DNA of 46,245 bases from Flavobacterium sp. (lineage in GTDB: Bacteria > Bacteroidota > Bacteroidia > Flavobacteriales > Flavobacteriaceae): contig NZ_JAIXYH010000061.1 of the NCBI RefSeq assembly GCF_027490375.1, positions 1 through 46,245 on the forward strand, in the 5' to 3' direction. This document shows, piece after piece, positions 46,040-46,245 of this stretch (position 1 is its first letter; every line of letters starts with the position of its first letter). The position numbers and the translations under genes are program-made. The notes beneath the pieces are model-generated. The model saw nothing but the letters and a program-made list of their open reading frames with translations. It did not search any database and was not told the DNA's origin.

Positions 46040-46245
46040 CCTGAACTCGATTAAAAATCTTTGTCAGATCGCGGTTTAACAATACATTGAGATTTAGACT
46101 AACACAAAATCTGTGTAAATCGAGGCCGCTAAACATTTAAACGGTCGCTTACTTCGTTGCATTTATTTGCGATACTACAGTATCCCAAATAAAGTGCGCC
46201 TTGTAATCAACCATTTAAATATTTTCTGACTTTAATTTTTAAACC
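46040..46245 (-). repeat. Non-coding inverted-repeat element, copy 2 (cut by window end)
   Basis: This is the reverse-complement relative of 9291-9501. It starts CCTGAACTCGATTAAAAATC, continues with TTTGTCAGATCGC, has the central palindrome-like GATACTACAGTATC (46171-46184) and the flanking text ACAAGGCG and ACGAAGTA on the minus strand. It ends in TTTCTGAC and TTTTTAAACC. About nine bases of terminal repeat should lie beyond the window. The ATTTAAA/TTTAAAT stem (46135-46141 with 46214-46220) replaces CAGATAA/TTATCTG of copy 1. Confidence 0.85.

Overview
The window looks like a chromosome segment of a member of the Bacteroidota, most likely the Flavobacteriia. The reasons are the low GC content, the recurring Bacteroidota-type promoter box TAnnTTTG directly upstream of start codons, and two secreted proteins with type IX secretion (T9SS) C-terminal domains (one type B, one type A). 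Lineage-typical families (GLPGLI, DUF3109, TPR-HPK7 kinases, nrdB before nrdA) point the same way. No rRNA, tRNA, CRISPR array, prophage or transposase gene was recognised.

Layout. 1-6691 (-): one giant adhesin-like T9SS type B protein whose last residues lie beyond the window edge. 6912-9240 (+): an LpxH-family phosphatase and an ALDH7-type aldehyde dehydrogenase, followed by a 211-bp inverted-repeat element and a GC-rich island. 9662-14814 (-): a tiny Pro-rich membrane protein, an 1132-residue outer-membrane protein and aspartate kinase. 15118-19387: fructose-1,6-bisphosphatase, a TerB-like protein, a HupE/UreJ protein, dCMP deaminase and a CtpA-type protease. 19388-20486: 1.1 kb of non-coding, repeat-packed DNA. 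20487-21921 (-): a MarC operon. 22162-23718: a T9SS type A cargo gene with an in-frame stop inside its sorting domain. 23726-28032: DUF3109, then nrdB-nrdA with a perfect DnaA box on the promoter.

28099-35304 is a signalling island. It holds two TPR/HPK7 sensor kinases, each with a NarL-type receiver protein. One of these receivers has no DNA-binding domain. Between the kinases lie a PPP-type phosphatase and a LytTR regulator that lacks its phospho-acceptor Asp. A 57-residue exported peptide gene precedes the second kinase, separated from it only by a terminator hairpin. 35291-36331 (-) is thiL. 37131-40829 (+) is a cassette of a secreted four-Cys peptide, a terminator hairpin, a GLPGLI protein and a TonB-receptor-like outer-membrane protein. 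41016-42812 (-) is lepA. 43129-44696 (-) is a split HipA system (HipB, HipS-like, HipT-like) with a multi-box operator region. 44975-45967 (+) is a tRNA-dihydrouridine synthase. The window ends inside a second, inverted copy of the 211-bp element.

Most metabolic genes are ordinary housekeeping. The accessory interest lies in the hipBST-like locus, the covarying inverted-repeat element, the signalling island with degenerate receivers, the two peptide-terminator-gene arrangements and the interrupted T9SS cargo. All calls come from reading the sequence and recognising families; no database search was run.
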